A stretch of DNA of 64,000 bases from assembly GCF_023347295.1 (NCBI RefSeq), contig NZ_CP094469.1:1488001-1552000 (forward strand), in the 5' to 3' direction. The position numbers and the translations under genes were made by a program. This DNA is from Faecalibacterium sp. I3-3-33. Lineage in GTDB: Bacteria; Bacillota; Clostridia; Oscillospirales; Ruminococcaceae. Of this stretch, positions 62,581 to 64,000 are shown one piece after another (position 1 is the first letter of the stretch; every line of letters begins with the position of its first letter). The notes beneath the pieces were generated by a model. That model did not search any database and had not been told where the DNA came from. It saw only the letters and a list, made by a program, of their open reading frames with translations.

Positions 62581-63420
62581 ATGGATAAAATACGCATTAA
62601 TGATATTCTGAACTTTAGTAAAGAAGAAATACCAAATGTTCGCGTGAAATTCAATATTTACAATGGTTACGATGATCCGTTGGAACTTTATAAAACCGAC
62701 CCGGATGAGGTAAATATCGACTGGTTTTTGTGGCGTGACCGCCGCCGCTATTTTAGTGTAGGACAAACGGCGATCTGCTTTTTAAAAATCGGAAATGATA
62801 CATGGCTCATGACGTGTATCAAGACGATAACCGGGGAGAAAAAAGTTGATGAAATAAATGGCGGTGTTGGTTATGAGGCGCAGGATGATGCCCGTTACGG
62901 GAAATATTTCGGGCGGCTTGTTTTGCGTTATCATAATCCCTGCCGTACAATGGGGCGCACCTATGCGTCAGTAATGGACGAGTTGGAAGTTCTTGAGATT
63001 TTGAACGATCAGTTCACTGGCGAGGATTTTCCGGGTTATGAAAATGTACGGCTGAGTTATCGGCAATTGAAAAATGTGATCGACCGGCACCTTCCGGGAT
63101 GGATCGCAGCGCTGCAAAACCAGAAAGCGGTCTATCTGATTACGGACAACAAGACCGGTAAATTATATGTTGGCTCTGCCACATCGCAAACAGGAATGCT
63201 TCTCCAACGATGGTCAAACTATATTGCTGATGGCCATGGTGGAAACGAAGCATTGAAAGAGCTCGTAAAAAAGCAGGGCTTCGATTATGTAAAAGAAAAT
63301 TTCCAGTATTCTATCCTTGAAAACTATAATGCACGGATGGATGACGAATACATTTTGAGACGTGAGTCCTGGTGGAAAGAAACACTTCGGACAAGAGAGT
63401 TTGGATACAATAAGAATTAA
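62581..63420 (+). CDS. GIY-YIG nuclease-domain protein, atypical composition
   Basis: This 279-residue protein has a C-terminal GIY-YIG-like domain (from about 190): AVYLITDNKTGKLYVGSATS, then QRWSNYIADGHGGNEAL and a possible catalytic Glu late (ENY.. or DEYILRRESWWK). The N-terminal 180 residues I do not recognise. The coding sequence is clearly richer in A/T than its neighbours and uses different codons (many AAA, ATA, TTT), which suggests recent transfer. It sits inside the priA-def-fmt run, in the same direction, 15 bases after priA. I prefer ATG 62581 over GTG 62569. It may be a stray or defence-related nuclease; function is unknown. Confidence 0.75.
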   Translation: MDKIRINDILNFSKEEIPNVRVKFNIYNGYDDPLELYKTDPDEVNIDWFLWRDRRRYFSVGQTAICFLKIGNDTWLMTCIKTITGEKKVDEINGGVGYEAQDDARYGKYFGRLVLRYHNPCRTMGRTYASVMDELEVLEILNDQFTGEDFPGYENVRLSYRQLKNVIDRHLPGWIAALQNQKAVYLITDNKTGKLYVGSATSQTGMLLQRWSNYIADGHGGNEALKELVKKQGFDYVKENFQYSILENYNARMDDEYILRRESWWKETLRTREFGYNKN

Positions 63421-63443
63421 AAGCTTGATTTGGAGGTACCATT

Positions 63444-63980
63444 ATGGCTATCCGTAATATTGTTAAAGAAGGCGACCCCATCCTGAACAAGGTCTGCCGC
63501 CCTGTGACCAATTTTGATGACCGTCTGGCCACCCTGCTGGACGATATGCGCGAGACTATGATCGCCGCCGATGGCGTGGGTCTGGCTGGCCCGCAGGTGG
63601 GCATGATGCGCCGCCTGTTCGTGGTGTGGGACACCACCGATGCCCCGGAGGAGATCCCCGAAGATTACGAGTACAAGTTCATTGATTTCGTCAATCCCGA
63701 GATTCTTGCCGTTTCCGAGGAAGAGGAGACCGCCTACGAGGGCTGCCTGTCCTTCCCGGGGCATAACGGCGCTGTGACCCGCCCGGTCGCCGTCAAGGTG
63801 CGTGCACAGGACCGCAACGGCGAATGGTTCGAGTTGGAAGCCGACGGCCTGCTGGGTCGCTGCATCCAGCACGAGAACGACCATCTGGACGGCATCACTA
63901 TCATGGAGTCCAGCGAGTACTTCTATGAGGATACCGAGGAAGGCAAAAAGGCCGCCCGCGAAGCGAAAGGAAACAACTGA
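63444..63980 (+). CDS. def: Peptide deformylase
   Basis: This 178-residue metalloenzyme removes the N-formyl group from new proteins. The three motifs are GVGLAGPQVG (about 43-52), EGCLSFPG (about 99-106, with metal Cys) and QHENDHLDG (about 142-150, HExxH with Glu). TTGGAGG precedes the ATG. Its stop overlaps the fmt start (TGATG), the usual def-fmt coupling. Upstream, the normal link to priA is broken by the GIY-YIG gene. Confidence 0.96.
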   Translation: MAIRNIVKEGDPILNKVCRPVTNFDDRLATLLDDMRETMIAADGVGLAGPQVGMMRRLFVVWDTTDAPEEIPEDYEYKFIDFVNPEILAVSEEEETAYEGCLSFPGHNGAVTRPVAVKVRAQDRNGEWFELEADGLLGRCIQHENDHLDGITIMESSEYFYEDTEEGKKAAREAKGNN

Positions 63981-64000
63981 TGCGCATTTTATTCATGGGC
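63980..64000 (+). CDS. fmt: Methionyl-tRNA formyltransferase, first 7 codons (cut by window end)
   Basis: ATG 63980 overlaps the def stop codon and encodes MRILFMG, the typical start of Fmt, the usual partner of def. Only this fragment is inside the window, so the call rests on position and seven residues. Confidence 0.75.

Overview
The window (about 58% G+C) looks like a chromosomal core segment of a strictly anaerobic Gram-positive gut bacterium of the Oscillospirales, most probably Faecalibacterium or a close relative. This is inferred from gene content, gene order and protein style (sigA-type sigma factor beside rpoBC, ScpAB, RemA, YicC, YmxH/GerW-type proteins, rubrerythrin, DUF4250, YgbA_NO and DUF1540 proteins); no database search was possible. 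I see no rRNA, tRNA, CRISPR array, phage or complete insertion sequence.

Region by region. 1-3.8 kb: dgt-like (5' end outside the window), dnaG and sigA, the macromolecular-synthesis cluster. 4-16.7 kb: rpoB-rpoC, then rpsL-rpsG-fusA, then tuf, each unit with its own near-consensus promoter. 16.8-20.5 kb: cysteine desulfurase (minus strand), a uracil permease behind a leader-peptide attenuator, and a reverse rubrerythrin behind a Fur-like box. 20.9-24.9 kb (minus): a copper operon (csoR then copA, with a probable internal CopZ start) and an alpha/beta-hydrolase relative lacking the nucleophile serine. 25-29.8 kb: DUF4250 and rpmB (minus), then M50 protease-scpA-scpB-DUF2953-gerW-rluB. 30-34 kb: NSS transporter, LytTR response regulator and GHKL kinase, followed by what looks like a regulatory RNA gene with its own promoter and terminator. 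34.2-36.5 kb (minus): GntR regulator-pyrB-pyrI. 36.5-45.4 kb: acetyltransferase, pcrA-thyX-tmk-GNAT-mltG-U32 peptidase-membrane acyltransferase. 45.5-48.1 kb: flavodoxin and a YgbA_NO/DUF1540 unit that share a GTTAG-N6-CTAAC box, a HAD phosphatase and a YmxH-like PRC-barrel protein. 48.2-52.1 kb: LTA-synthase-like protein, rpsB-tsf. 52.2-54.2 kb (minus): membrane GDPD. 54.5-57.7 kb: a three-gene biotin-dependent carboxyltransferase operon. 57.9-64 kb: an orphan transposase-type HTH protein, then yicC-remA-gmk-priA-[GIY-YIG insertion]-def-fmt (fmt cut by the window end).

How it fits together: most genes are growth housekeeping (transcription, translation, replication, chromosome condensation, pyrimidine/dTMP supply, cell wall). 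The most interesting material is regulatory: a 21-codon leader peptide plus T-rich tract plus terminator ahead of the uracil permease; an internal Shine-Dalgarno in copA that would make a free copper chaperone; an Agr-like two-component pair followed by a paired-repeat promoter and a structured RNA of about 360 nt; a 46-bp intergenic repeat with compensatory base changes found three times downstream of minus-strand genes next to terminators; and two cases where an upstream gene's terminator hairpin overlaps the start site of the next gene.
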